Below are positions 9,577 to 17,066 of a stretch of 64,000 nucleotides of DNA, piece after piece. This DNA is from VRUE01 sp963702175. Its GTDB lineage: Bacteria; Actinomycetota; Thermoleophilia; Solirubrobacterales; 70-9. Location of the stretch: NCBI GenBank assembly GCA_963702175.1, contig OY969721.1, positions 1,736,001 to 1,800,000 of the forward strand. The letters are read 5' to 3'. How positions within the stretch are numbered: the first letter of the stretch is position 1; every line of letters starts with the position of its first letter. Below the pieces are notes generated by a model. The model ran no database searches and was not told where the DNA came from. It worked only from the letters and a program-made list of their open reading frames with translations. Both the position numbers and the translations under genes were made by a program.

Positions 9577-10048
9577 AACGGCGAAGCGCCTCGCGCGTAG
9601 CGTAGAGCGCGGGCAGGGCGGCGGTGTCCTTCGGTCGTCCGAGCTCTTCCTTCGAGGCGATCACGTCGTCGATCGTGATCACGCGGACCGAGAGCTCGCC
9701 CAGGCTCAGCTCGATCGTGGCGACCTCCTCGAAGCCGCCGATCCCGGCAGCGTGCGGGACCACGTCGATGGGACCGGCTTCGGTGTCGAATCGCTGCACC
9801 TGCCAGCCGAGGAAGTCGGCCCCCTCCAGTTCGGGCGTGGCGTCACTGCCGTGAGGGCGAGCCTTGAGCGCGTTGAGCGCCGCAGCGAGGCGCTCGGCGT
9901 TGTCGAGATCCCGCTTCGGCATCACATCGAGGTCGAGCGTGACCGTCGGGTTCCCTTGCAACCAAGCGGCAACCGCGCCGATCACACAGAACTCCACCTC
10001 GTGGTCGACGAGGGAGCGAAGCAGCTGCTCGGGGTCGAGTGTGCTCAT
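9548..10048 (-). CDS. Nucleotidyltransferase-like protein, probable toxin of an XRE pair
   Basis: 166 residues from ATG 10048. The beginning of the nucleotidyltransferase fold is clear: residues EFCVIGAVAAWLQGN correspond to the GG/GS helix and TVTLDLDVMPKRD to the acidic DxD strand; IDVVPHAAG would give the third acidic residue. This resembles AbiEii/DUF6036-type proteins paired with an HTH partner. The ATG overlaps the XRE stop (ATGA), so translation is coupled. Toxin activity is inferred from organisation only. Confidence 0.7.
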   Translation of the reverse strand: MSTLDPEQLLRSLVDHEVEFCVIGAVAAWLQGNPTVTLDLDVMPKRDLDNAERLAAALNALKARPHGSDATPELEGADFLGWQVQRFDTEAGPIDVVPHAAGIGGFEEVATIELSLGELSVRVITIDDVIASKEELGRPKDTAALPALYATREALRRSRSPGSRSA

Positions 10049-10359
10049 CGCGCAGCTCTTGCGAGCTCCTGCAGCCGAGCGTAGCGTGGAAGGGCCCGAA
10101 GGCGCTCCAGTGGCGTGAGCCCGAGCAGCGTCTCCGCCAGCTCGACGTCGTGGAGATCCGGCCTCGCCGTAGCGTTGATCTCGACTCGCTGTCCAGCCGC
10201 CGCCGCCAGCCGCCGAAGGGTTGGCCATGAGGGCGTCGCCGTGCCTCGCTCGTAGCGAGCGATCGCCGGCTGCGACGTTTCCGCCCGCTGGGCGAACGCT
10301 CGCTGGGAAAGACCAGCGGCGAACCTCATTTTCCGCACCAGGACGCCAAGATTATCCAT
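10045..10359 (-). CDS. XRE-family HTH regulator, probable antitoxin
   Basis: 104 residues from ATG 10359. The helix-turn-helix occupies residues ~1-60 (LVRKMRFAAGLSQRAFAQRA..SQPAIARYERGTATPSWPTLRRL). A C-terminal extension ends LTPLERLRALPRYARLQELA, a motif I associate with regulators paired with nucleotidyltransferases. A longer in-frame start at 10410 would run through the 10369-10386 palindrome, so the internal ATG is preferred. It is the first gene of a two-gene operon and probably autorepresses through that palindrome. Confidence 0.8.
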   Translation of the reverse strand: MDNLGVLVRKMRFAAGLSQRAFAQRAETSQPAIARYERGTATPSWPTLRRLAAAAGQRVEINATARPDLHDVELAETLLGLTPLERLRALPRYARLQELARAAR

Positions 10360-10368
10360 GGAAGAAAT

Positions 10369-10386
10369 GATACCTAATGAGGTATC
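10369..10386. promoter_or_regulatory. Operator-like palindrome upstream of the XRE gene
   Basis: GATACCTAATGAGGTATC is a 6-bp-arm palindrome with a 6-base spacer, ending 10 bases before the XRE start codon. Position and symmetry suit autoregulation by the XRE protein; this is inference. Confidence 0.5.
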
Positions 10387-10388
10387 GC

Positions 10389-10652
10389 CTACCGCGGCTG
10401 CAGTGTGCACTCGGCGAGATAGGTGAGCAGTCCGTCCATCCCCCGCTCGCGGTGGACCCGGCGCGGCTTCGCCACCAGCTTCGCCTTGTCGGCGGGGGCA
10501 GACGGGTGGAGTCCGGCCGCGAGCAGGCCGAAGCCGGCCTCGTCGACCGCTCGCCTCAGCTCGCCCAGCTGCTCGAGGGCTTCGCCGGGCCCATGGCAGA
10601 TGCCCGTCTTCAGCTCGATCTGTTCGGTGAAGATCGATGCGCGTAGCGATCG
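10389..10652 (-). pseudogene. Fragment of a carboxylate-amine (glutamate-cysteine) ligase
   Basis: The minus-strand frame reads ASIFTEQIELKTGICHGPGE..LGELRRAV then GLLAAGLHPSAP and ends RGMDGLLTYLAECTLQPR before TAG at 10389-10391. This corresponds to the part of GCS2/YbdK proteins containing the acidic ExxxELxT and GxHP motifs, about residues 60-150 of a roughly 380-residue enzyme. No start codon is in frame and the catalytic remainder is missing, so this is a remnant. It adjoins the XRE pair, whose acquisition may have removed the rest. Confidence 0.5.
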
Positions 10653-10717
10653 GACGCGCCTTCGGTCCCCGTCATCCCCATGCCGGGGCTGCTACCCCGC
10701 CCCGGCTGGGACTCAAA

Positions 10718-10927
10718 CTACGCGAGCGGGGGAGGAGCCGGGTCCTCGCCCACCTGCAAGCCCGGCTCTCCCGCTGGGAGTGCAGAAGCGTCCCTGCGCT
10801 GGGAAAGTTCGATTTTCGACATCGTCAGCGGCGCGGAGATCCGGTCGCGGAGCTGGCAGCGCGGACAGTTCTCGGTCGCCGTATGCGTGGCGCTGTAGCG
10901 ACTGCCGCACCTCTCACACTTGAACAT
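10718..10927 (-). CDS. Small zinc-ribbon protein
   Basis: 69 residues from ATG 10927, preceded by a strong ribosome binding site (GAGGAGGG). The first 26 residues form a rubredoxin/zinc-ribbon knuckle pair, MFKCERCGSRYS and ENCPRCQLRDR. The last 20 residues are Gly/Pro/Ala-rich and are encoded by an imperfect palindrome (10725-10775). Such small ribbons can bind nucleic acid or act as regulators; the role here is unknown. Divergent from the DUF998 fragment. Confidence 0.6.
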   Translation of the reverse strand: MFKCERCGSRYSATHTATENCPRCQLRDRISAPLTMSKIELSQRRDASALPAGEPGLQVGEDPAPPPLA

Positions 10928-10954
10928 CGTTATCCCTCCTCTAGGCAACCCCGA

Positions 10955-11293
10955 ATGAGAAGTCGATACCCCAGCCGCCACTTCGTCCAAACCTCCGCGA
11001 GATCCCGCGACTCCCTGATTTGCCGGCTGGCGATCGCCTCGATCTCCGGGCAGCTCGCCTGGGTCGGAATCATCGCCATCGCCGGGTTCCTGGAGCCCGG
11101 CTACAGCGAGATCCGGGACGCGGTCAGCGAGCTGGGAGCGGACACCGCTACGCGTCCCTGGCTCTTCAACGTCGCCGTCGCGGTCTGGGGCCTCTCTTTC
11201 ATCGCCGTCGCCATCGGGCTGCTGCTCGACGGCCCTCCCGGCCTTCGCGGCTGGCTCGGCCCGTTGCTGATCGCGCTCAACACCGCGGCCGTC
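10955..11293 (+). pseudogene. 5' fragment of a DUF998 membrane protein
   Basis: From ATG 10955 the frame gives an N-terminus, one helix (LAWVGIIAIAGFLEPGY) and the DUF998 signature EIRDAVSELGAD, then two more helices up to LLIALNTAAV. A full protein has about six helices and 200 residues. Here the family similarity stops near 11293, where DUF4160 sequence begins in another frame. The open frame continues meaninglessly to 11356. The gene is therefore truncated at a recombination junction. Confidence 0.65.
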
Positions 11294-11490
11294 CACACTT
11301 TCATGCTCGCTACGGGGAGGCCGAGGCCTCTATCGACATCGAGAACCTCAGCGTGATTGCCGGCGAGTTGCCTCCGCGTGCCCGACGGCTCGTGTTCGAG
11401 TGGGCGGCTGCGCATCGGGCCGAGCTGCGCGAGAACTGGGAGCGCGCACGCGATCACCAGTCGCTCGTAGCTATTGAGCCCCTGCGATAG
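11294..11490 (+). pseudogene. 3' fragment of a DUF4160 gene
   Basis: The frame reading PHFHARYGEAEASIDI, then GELPPRARRLVFEWAAAHRA and ending in VAIEPLR is the C-terminal two thirds of DUF4160, starting exactly at its conserved P-H-x-H-A-x-Y motif. The N-terminal strand and start codon are missing because DUF998 sequence is joined here. DUF4160 is normally paired with DUF2442, which follows 20 bases later, so this was once a complete toxin-antitoxin-like pair. Confidence 0.7.
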
Positions 11491-11509
11491 GCGCTCTACC
11501 ATCAAACTC

Positions 11510-11755
11510 ATGCGCAGCACGCCGCTCTTGATCGAGGCTACGCCGTCCAGTGATTACACCGTCCAAGTTCGTTTCGAGGACGGTCTGACTGCTGACGTCG
11601 ACCTCTCTTATCTACTCGACTACGGCGGTGTATTCGAGCCTCTTCGTGACGTCGAGTATTTCCGCCAGCTTCGCGTGGACTCAGACGCTGGCACGATCGT
11701 CTGGCCCAACGAAGCAGATATCGCGCCAGAGACTTTGTACGCACACGCGAGTTAG
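11510..11755 (+). CDS. DUF2442-domain protein
   Basis: 81 residues from ATG 11510: a complete DUF2442 domain (YTVQVRFEDGLTADVDLSYLL..GGVFEPLRDVEYF, then GTIVWPNEADIAPETLY). The family usually accompanies DUF4160 in small toxin-antitoxin-like operons. Here the partner is 5'-truncated, leaving this gene as an orphan. Its stop overlaps the convergent sigma-GNAT gene by 4 bases. Confidence 0.8.
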   Translation: MRSTPLLIEATPSSDYTVQVRFEDGLTADVDLSYLLDYGGVFEPLRDVEYFRQLRVDSDAGTIVWPNEADIAPETLYAHAS

Positions 11756-13378
11756 TCCCGTGAAAGCCGCTTCCGCATGAACACGCGCGAGAAACCCTCG
11801 CTGGCGCGTCGCTCGTACTCGGCGTAGCCGATCCTCGCGTACAGCGCCAGGTTCTCGGCCATCTTCTCGTGGGTGTAGAGGTGGATTGCGTCGAAGCCGG
11901 TGCGGCGCGCCTCCTCCTCGGCGAGCTCGAGCAGAGACTCGTCCAATGTCCTCGCCTTGGCGCGAGGGGTGGACCGCGACGTTCTCGATCGTGAAGCCCT
12001 CCTCGGTGACGCCCAGCACAATTGCTGCGACGATCGTTCCCTCGCTCTCGACCACGGTCACGTTCCGGTCGCGGATCACCTCCGTGTAGTCATCGGTCAT
12101 CGGGCCCGGCGACATGCCCAGCCTCTCGACGTAGTGGCCGTAGGCGTTGTCGACCAGCTTGGTCAGCTTCTCGGCGTCCGCCTCGCCGGCGACCCGGAGC
12201 GTGCAGTCCCTCGGCAGGTCGAGCCCTGCCAGTCGCCGCTGGAGGAAACGCTGCTCGGCGTCGTCGTGGGCCAACGCCAGCGCGCGGCGGTAAGCGTCGG
12301 CGGCCTCATCCGCCCGGCCGAGGCGGCGCAGCAGCTCGGCCCGCGTCGAGTGCAGGTAGCGGTACTCGCCGAGGTCGAGGCGGTCGACGATCGAGAGCGC
12401 CGCCTCGGGGCCGTCCACCTCGGCGACCGCGACGGCCCGGTTCAGCTCGATCACGGGCGAGTCGGTGAGGCGGCCGAGCTCGCCGTAGAGGGCCGCGATC
12501 TGGGGCCAGTCCTGCGGCTCGTCGGCGTGCAGAGAGGCGATCGCCGCCTGCACTACATAAGGGCCGCGTCCGCGCAGCGCCAGCGCACGGTCGAGCGCCG
12601 CCCTCCCGGTGGCGATCTGCTCCGCGTCCCAGAGCGAGCGGTCTTGGTCGGCGAGCAGGACCAGGTCGCCGTCCCGGAAGCGCGCCTCGCGGCGGGCGTC
12701 GTGCAGGAGCATCAGCGCCAGCAGGCCGTGTACCTCCGGCTCGTCGGGCATCAGTTCGGTGAGCGCCCGGGCGAGCCGCAGCGACTCGGCGGCCAGATCG
12801 CCGCGCCCGCCGTAACCCTCGTTGAAGATCAGGTAGACGACCGCGAGCACGGCGCTCACCCGGTCCGGAAGCTGGTGGTCGGGTGGGACCCGGAAGGGGA
12901 TCCCGGCAGCCTTGATCTTGCGCTTCGCCCGCACCAGCCGCTGCGCCATCGTCGGCTCGGGGACGAGGAAGGCGCGGGCGATCTCCTCGGTGCTGAGGCC
13001 GCCGAGCGTGCGCAGGGTGAGCGCGACCTGGGCCTCGGTGGCGAGCGCCGGGTGGCAGCAGGTGAAGACCAGCTCGAGTCGTTCGTCAGGGAAGGCGATC
13101 GCGTCCATCGATTGCTCCTCCGTTGCCTTGGGCACCTCGAGCTGGCGCGTCTTCGCGGCCAGCGTGCGCTCGCGGCGGATCCGGTCGATCGCCCGGTTGC
13201 GCGCCGTCGCCAGCAGCCAGGCGCCCGGATTGTCAGGTTCGCCATCGTTTGGCCAGCGCTCAGCCGCGATGGCGAAGGCCTCCTGGGCGGCTTCCTCGGC
13301 GAGGTCGAAGTCGCCGAGGAAGCCGATCAGCGCAGCGAGGACGCGACCCCAGTGGTCGCGGTAGGCCTGCTCGACGAT
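11752..13378 (-). CDS. ECF sigma factor with C-terminal GNAT domain, frameshifted
   Basis: The sigma part has region 2 (LGDFDLAEEAAQEAFAIA, NPGAWLLATARNRAIDRIRR), region 4 (LRTLGGLSTEEIARAFLVPE), and the long DUF6596/TPR-like C-terminal domain to about residue 390. A GNAT domain follows directly (TLRVAGEADAEKLTKLVDNA..FTIENVAVHPSRQG). One extra base near 11939-11943 shifts the frame. Removing it joins EDIGR to SLLELAEEEARRTGFDAIHL and the intact GNAT end, stopping at 11752. As written the frame ends at 11681. No ATG, GTG or TTG lies in frame at the sigma N-terminus; ATC 13378 is 8 bases after GGAG. It follows the YCII gene by 2 bases, the usual ECF/YCII arrangement. Confidence 0.7.
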
Positions 13379-13380
13379 GG

Positions 13381-13740
13381 CTAGCGCTCCACCAGCGGCC
13401 GCACCTCGATCGCGCCGCCGAGGCGCGCCGCCGGGATCCGCGAGGCAATCTCGATCGCGGCATCGAGGTCGTCGGCCTCGAAGAAGAGGTAGCCGCCGAG
13501 CGCCTCCTTGGTCTCGACGAACGGCCCGTCGGTGGTCAGCGTCTCGCCGCCGTCCACCCGCACCGTCGTCGCGGTCTCGGGTGGTTGCATCTGGACGCCG
13601 GGGCTGACGCCAGGGGTTTCGTTGATTCCCTGGTAGGCCGCGTAGATCTCCTTCTGCTCCTCCTCGGAGAGGGCCGCCCACGCCTCTGGGTCGTGCGGCG
13701 TCGGGGTGGTGCCCTGATGGATCAACAGCATGTATTTCAT
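13381..13740 (-). CDS. YCII-related protein
   Basis: 119 residues beginning MKYMLLIHQGTTPTPHDPEA and containing VRVDGGETLTTDGPFVETKE and GGYLFFEADDLDAAIEIA, the YCII/DGPF pattern. In actinobacteria these small ferredoxin-like proteins are routinely encoded next to ECF sigma factors of the type found here and probably sense a signal or modulate the sigma factor. It overlaps no gene but is 2 bases from the sigma coding region. An SD-like AGGAGG precedes ATG 13740. Confidence 0.9.
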   Translation of the reverse strand: MKYMLLIHQGTTPTPHDPEAWAALSEEEQKEIYAAYQGINETPGVSPGVQMQPPETATTVRVDGGETLTTDGPFVETKEALGGYLFFEADDLDAAIEIASRIPAARLGGAIEVRPLVER

Positions 13741-13877
13741 CGCTTCCTCCTTTTAGGGGATGGTCGCCTATGAGACGAACGGGAAGCGGCGAAATCGACA
13801 GCGGGTCTCACAGGCGTGAAATGCACGCTTCGTTGCGGGGGGTTGTAAGCCGCAGCGGCTTTACCCACCATTGGCGG

Positions 13878-14885
13878 ATGCGCCCGATCCGAGGAATCGG
13901 GGCAGCGGCGCTGATCGCCGTCGTCGTGATCGCCGCTCCCTCGCGCGCCGATGCTTCTCCCGCGAACGTAGCCGCCCTGCAGGCGGCGCTGAAGGGACTG
14001 CACCTCTACAGGGGGTTCGTCGACGGGATCAGGGGCCCTCTCACCCGGCGCGGGATCAACTCCTTCCAGCGCCGCCGCGGCCTGGCGGTGGACGGCATCG
14101 CCGGGCCGCGGACGCGACGGGCGCTTGGCTGGCGGGGGAGGCCGCCGCTCGGCAGCCGGGTGATGCGGTTCGGAAACCGGGGCTGGGACGTCGCGGCGCT
14201 GCAGTTCCTGCTCCAGCGCGCGGGCATCGGGCCCGGAAGGGCCGACGGGGCCTTCGGGCCGCTGACCAGGGGAGCGGTGCTGCGCGCCCAGCGCGCCGCG
14301 GGCATCGGGGCCGACGGGCTCGCCGGGCCGGCGACGATCGGCTCCCTGCGCCACGGCGATGAGCCGCCGGGCGATCCCGTGCGTTTCCTGCGGCCGGTCC
14401 CGGGTCCGATCGGCGACGGGTTCGGCGCCCCCAGGGACGGAGGCCGCCGCCACCAGGGCCTCGACTTCCCGGTCCCCTACGGGACGCGTGTCGGCGCTGC
14501 GGGTCGCGGCACCACGATCTTCGCCGGCTACAACAACGGCGGCTACGGCAACCTGGTGGTGATCCAGCACCGGCTCGGCTTCACCACCTGGTACGCCCAC
14601 CTCTCGACGATCACGAGCTGGGTCGGCGAGCAGGTCACCGGCGGTACCCGCATCGGCTACGTCGGCTCCACCGGGTACTCGACCGGACCGCACCTGCACT
14701 TCGAGGTGCGCCGCTACGACACGCCGATCGACCCCGTCCCGCTGCTGCTGGAGTCCCTCGCCGCACGCTTCCTCCGCGCCGGCGGCAGCCAGCGCCCACT
14801 CGAGTGCGGCAAAGCCCGCCGTCCGGCGTCCAAGCTGCCACCCGGCTCCGACTGGATCGCCCGCGAGCGCCTCTGTCTCAGGTGA
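13878..14885 (+). CDS. Secreted M23 peptidase with two peptidoglycan-binding domains
   Basis: 335 residues from ATG 13878. A signal peptide (residues 1-33, IGAAALIAVVVIAAPSRADA) is followed by two PG_binding_1 domains (VAALQAALKGLHLYRGFVDG..., and WDVAALQFLLQRAGIGPGRADG...), then an M23/LytM domain with zinc ligands in HQGLDF and in PHLHFEV, and the catalytic YAHLS. It should cleave peptidoglycan cross-links outside the membrane. A longer start at 13770 would lack a clean signal peptide. Divergent from the YCII/sigma operon with about 137 bases between starts. Confidence 0.9.
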   Translation: MRPIRGIGAAALIAVVVIAAPSRADASPANVAALQAALKGLHLYRGFVDGIRGPLTRRGINSFQRRRGLAVDGIAGPRTRRALGWRGRPPLGSRVMRFGNRGWDVAALQFLLQRAGIGPGRADGAFGPLTRGAVLRAQRAAGIGADGLAGPATIGSLRHGDEPPGDPVRFLRPVPGPIGDGFGAPRDGGRRHQGLDFPVPYGTRVGAAGRGTTIFAGYNNGGYGNLVVIQHRLGFTTWYAHLSTITSWVGEQVTGGTRIGYVGSTGYSTGPHLHFEVRRYDTPIDPVPLLLESLAARFLRAGGSQRPLECGKARRPASKLPPGSDWIARERLCLR

Positions 14886-14906
14886 CGCGCCGCCCGGACG
14901 GGTCGA

Positions 14907-15320
14907 TCAAATCAGGCGCAGCAGCATGAAAACCGCGAAAGCGAGGGCCATGAGACCGAACGACCAGGCCCAGATCCGAGCGTAGGCGCCGATCAGGCCG
15001 TAGTTGCGGGGCTCGCGCCCCTCCGCTTCTTCCGGGTGCATGGCGTCGGCGGACTCAGCCCAGTTTTCCGGCTCGTTCTCAGTGAACGTCTGTGCGAGCA
15101 AGGTGCTCGCCTCCTCGGCTTGGTGAGCGTGAACCATCACCCGCCGCGATCCCCCGCCTGGGTTCAGCAGGCCGAAGCCGAGCTGCGGGCCGTCTATCCC
15201 CACGTGCTGCAGAACGCTGGGGATGCCGGCGCCCTCCAGCAGGCCTTGGATCATCTCGGCCTCGACCCGGTCGTTGGCGTGGGCGACGCTGACCAGTTCT
15301 CTTCCTTCACTGACGGGCAT
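14907..15320 (-). CDS. DUF2007 signalling-like protein with C-terminal TM helix
   Basis: 137 residues. The N-terminal 70 residues match the ferredoxin-like DUF2007 domain (ELVSVAHANDRVEAEMIQG, LLEGAGIPSVLQ, RRVMVHAHQAEEASTLL). An acidic linker and one transmembrane helix at the C-terminus (FGLMALAFAVFMLLRLI) follow. The family is described as putatively signal transducing, without a proven role. Start ATG 15320 is 27 bases from the divergent HD-domain gene, so the two promoters overlap. Confidence 0.75.
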   Translation of the reverse strand: MPVSEGRELVSVAHANDRVEAEMIQGLLEGAGIPSVLQHVGIDGPQLGFGLLNPGGGSRRVMVHAHQAEEASTLLAQTFTENEPENWAESADAMHPEEAEGREPRNYGLIGAYARIWAWSFGLMALAFAVFMLLRLI

Positions 15321-15347
15321 GCGAGTAAAGCTAATCTCATTCCCTGG

Positions 15348-15929
15348 ATGAGCGCACCGAGCCGCGACGAGGCCTGGAGCCTGTTCTGCGAGTGGACCGA
15401 GTCCGAATCGCTACGCAAGCACGTGCTCGGGGTGGAGGTGGCGATGCGCGCCTACGCCCGCAAGTACGGGGAGGATGAGGAGCTGTGGGCGGTAACGGGG
15501 CTCCTCCATGACCTCGACTACGAGCGCTTTCCAGACCTGGAGAGCGGTCATCCGCGGCCGGCGCTGAAGCTGTTCGAGGAGAAGGGCTACCCGCAGGAGC
15601 TGATCGACGCCGTCGCCGGCCACGCTCCCTACCTCGGCGTGCCGCGTGAGACGCGCCTGGCGAAGACGCTGTTCGCGGTCGATGAGCTGACAGGGTTCAT
15701 CGCCGCCGTCGCCCTAGTGCGGCCGACCGGCATCGCCGGGATGACGCCGAAGTCGGTCAAGAAGAAGCTGAAGCAGCCGAGCTTTGCGGCGGCGGTCAAC
15801 CGCGAGGAGATGCGGGAGGCGGCCGAGGCACTCGGCGAGGACTTCGACGAGCACATTGCCTTCGTGATCGCCGCGCTGGAGCCCCGTGCTGAGGCCCTCG
15901 GCCTGTCGGGACAGTCAGATCAGCCCTGA
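15348..15929 (+). CDS. HD-domain phosphohydrolase-like protein
   Basis: 193 residues from ATG 15348. The HD superfamily metal ligands are visible: H in LRKHVLGVEVAMRAYA, HD in GLLHDLDYERF, a further H in VAGHAPYLG, and D in FAVDELTGF. Proteins of this size and pattern are predicted HDIG-type hydrolases; substrate unknown. The frame is open further upstream but that part overlaps the divergent DUF2007 gene. Confidence 0.8.
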   Translation: MSAPSRDEAWSLFCEWTESESLRKHVLGVEVAMRAYARKYGEDEELWAVTGLLHDLDYERFPDLESGHPRPALKLFEEKGYPQELIDAVAGHAPYLGVPRETRLAKTLFAVDELTGFIAAVALVRPTGIAGMTPKSVKKKLKQPSFAAAVNREEMREAAEALGEDFDEHIAFVIAALEPRAEALGLSGQSDQP

Positions 15930-15978
15930 CGTCACGGCGGGCCCGGTCTTTTGTCCGGTCGTCCATGGCGGCGGCTGA

Positions 15979-16683
15979 TCAGGGCGCAAGTCGCTCGAGC
16001 ACCCGGCCGTCTGTGCCGACCGCGAAGACGGCCGGCACCACGGTGATTCCGTACTTGCGGGCGAGGTCCGGGCGCTCGCGCACGTCGAGCGTGACGAGCG
16101 GGTCGGACTCGCCCGCAAGGCGCCGTTCCCACTCGCGGCACTCGGAGCAGAGCGGGTGGGTGAACTCGACAAAGGCGCGGTTGCGCCCGTCGAGAACGCC
16201 GAGATCGGAGGGCTCGATGCGAGCGTGGCGCTGCGGTGAGATGCCGCGCAGGCGCGCGCTCACCCTGTAGAGCTCACAACCCGCGCAGAAGCCGCTCGCG
16301 GCGGCCAGCAGCGCCAGGGCGGCGACTATCGATGCGAGCGCCGCGCCTGCCGCCGGCGAGCCCAGCCACCAGGCCAGCGCAGCCACGGCGAGGAAGGCGA
16401 AGCCGATCGCGTTGGCGAGGCGAGGCGGCCGCGAGTCCTCCAGCTCTCCCTCACCGAAGGAGGGCTGGATCAGCTCGAAATAGGCGAGGCAGGTGAGGCA
16501 GAATCGGCGTCCCATCGTCAGGCCGATCAGCAGCTGGGCGGCCATCAGCGCCCATAGCAGTGGCCAGCCGAGGAGGACACCCGTCAGTGCCACTATCCCA
16601 ACCACGGCCTGGTTGAAGCGGGGCGCCCGCGCGTCGATCACTTCGGTCTCTCGCCAGGGGTCCGCCGTCCGCGGTTTGGCCAT
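15979..16683 (-). CDS. DUF4395 membrane protein fused to a thioredoxin-like domain
   Basis: 234 residues. Residues ~15-140 are a DUF4395 domain with four TM helices and CxxC pairs FCLTCLAYF and GFCAGCELYR. Residues ~165-234 are a thioredoxin fold with an active-site-like CSEC (HPLCSECREW), the strand PLVTLDVRERPDLARKYGI and the cis-proline region TVVPAVFAVG. The arrangement suggests a membrane protein that passes electrons to or from a soluble thioredoxin domain. DUF4395 and thioredoxin genes are often neighbours; here they are one polypeptide. Confidence 0.75.
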   Translation of the reverse strand: MAKPRTADPWRETEVIDARAPRFNQAVVGIVALTGVLLGWPLLWALMAAQLLIGLTMGRRFCLTCLAYFELIQPSFGEGELEDSRPPRLANAIGFAFLAVAALAWWLGSPAAGAALASIVAALALLAAASGFCAGCELYRVSARLRGISPQRHARIEPSDLGVLDGRNRAFVEFTHPLCSECREWERRLAGESDPLVTLDVRERPDLARKYGITVVPAVFAVGTDGRVLERLAP

Positions 16684-16836
16684 GATCCGAGTGTAGGGAG
16701 GGCGGTGAGCGGTAAACGACGATCCGCACCGGGCTGGGATCAGGGGGATTGGAGCGACTCTTTACGCTCTCTTCACCTCTCGCTTAACCGCACCGGAGAC
16801 ACTGGTCGCTACCGACCATCAGCGGAAGGAGCCATC

Positions 16837-17028
16837 ATGCCGCAGATACTCGTAGTGGCTGACCACCCGGACGACATCGACAGCGCCGTCGTCTACCGGG
16901 AGCGGATAAGCCTCAGCGATCTCGACTCGGACCACTTCTCGGGTCAGCTGGTCGAGCGGGTCGGCTGGGCCATGCTCGACGCCGAGGAACTCGAGCAGGA
17001 GGAGGACGATCCCTCTCCCTCCTCCTAG
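16837..17028 (+). CDS. Small acidic hypothetical protein
   Basis: 63 residues from ATG 16837, with an SD (GGAAGGA) 7 bases upstream. It starts MPQILVVADHPDDIDSAVVY and ends in an acidic tail (EELEQEEDDPSPSS). No motif identifies a function. The clean SD and codon usage support a real gene. Confidence 0.55.
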   Translation: MPQILVVADHPDDIDSAVVYRERISLSDLDSDHFSGQLVERVGWAMLDAEELEQEEDDPSPSS

Positions 17029-17066
17029 CGAGATTTGCCGTAGTCGCTTTTCGTAACATCCGTGTA

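Noticed and set aside
10377..10646. Plus-strand frame of 89 residues
   Set aside because: Antisense to the ligase remnant, which has a clear family signature on the minus strand.
13740..13878. Possible ydaO/c-di-AMP riboswitch upstream of the M23 peptidase gene
   Set aside because: Such switches often precede wall hydrolases in actinobacteria, but the conserved motifs are not present here; only a small hairpin at 13845-13866 is seen.
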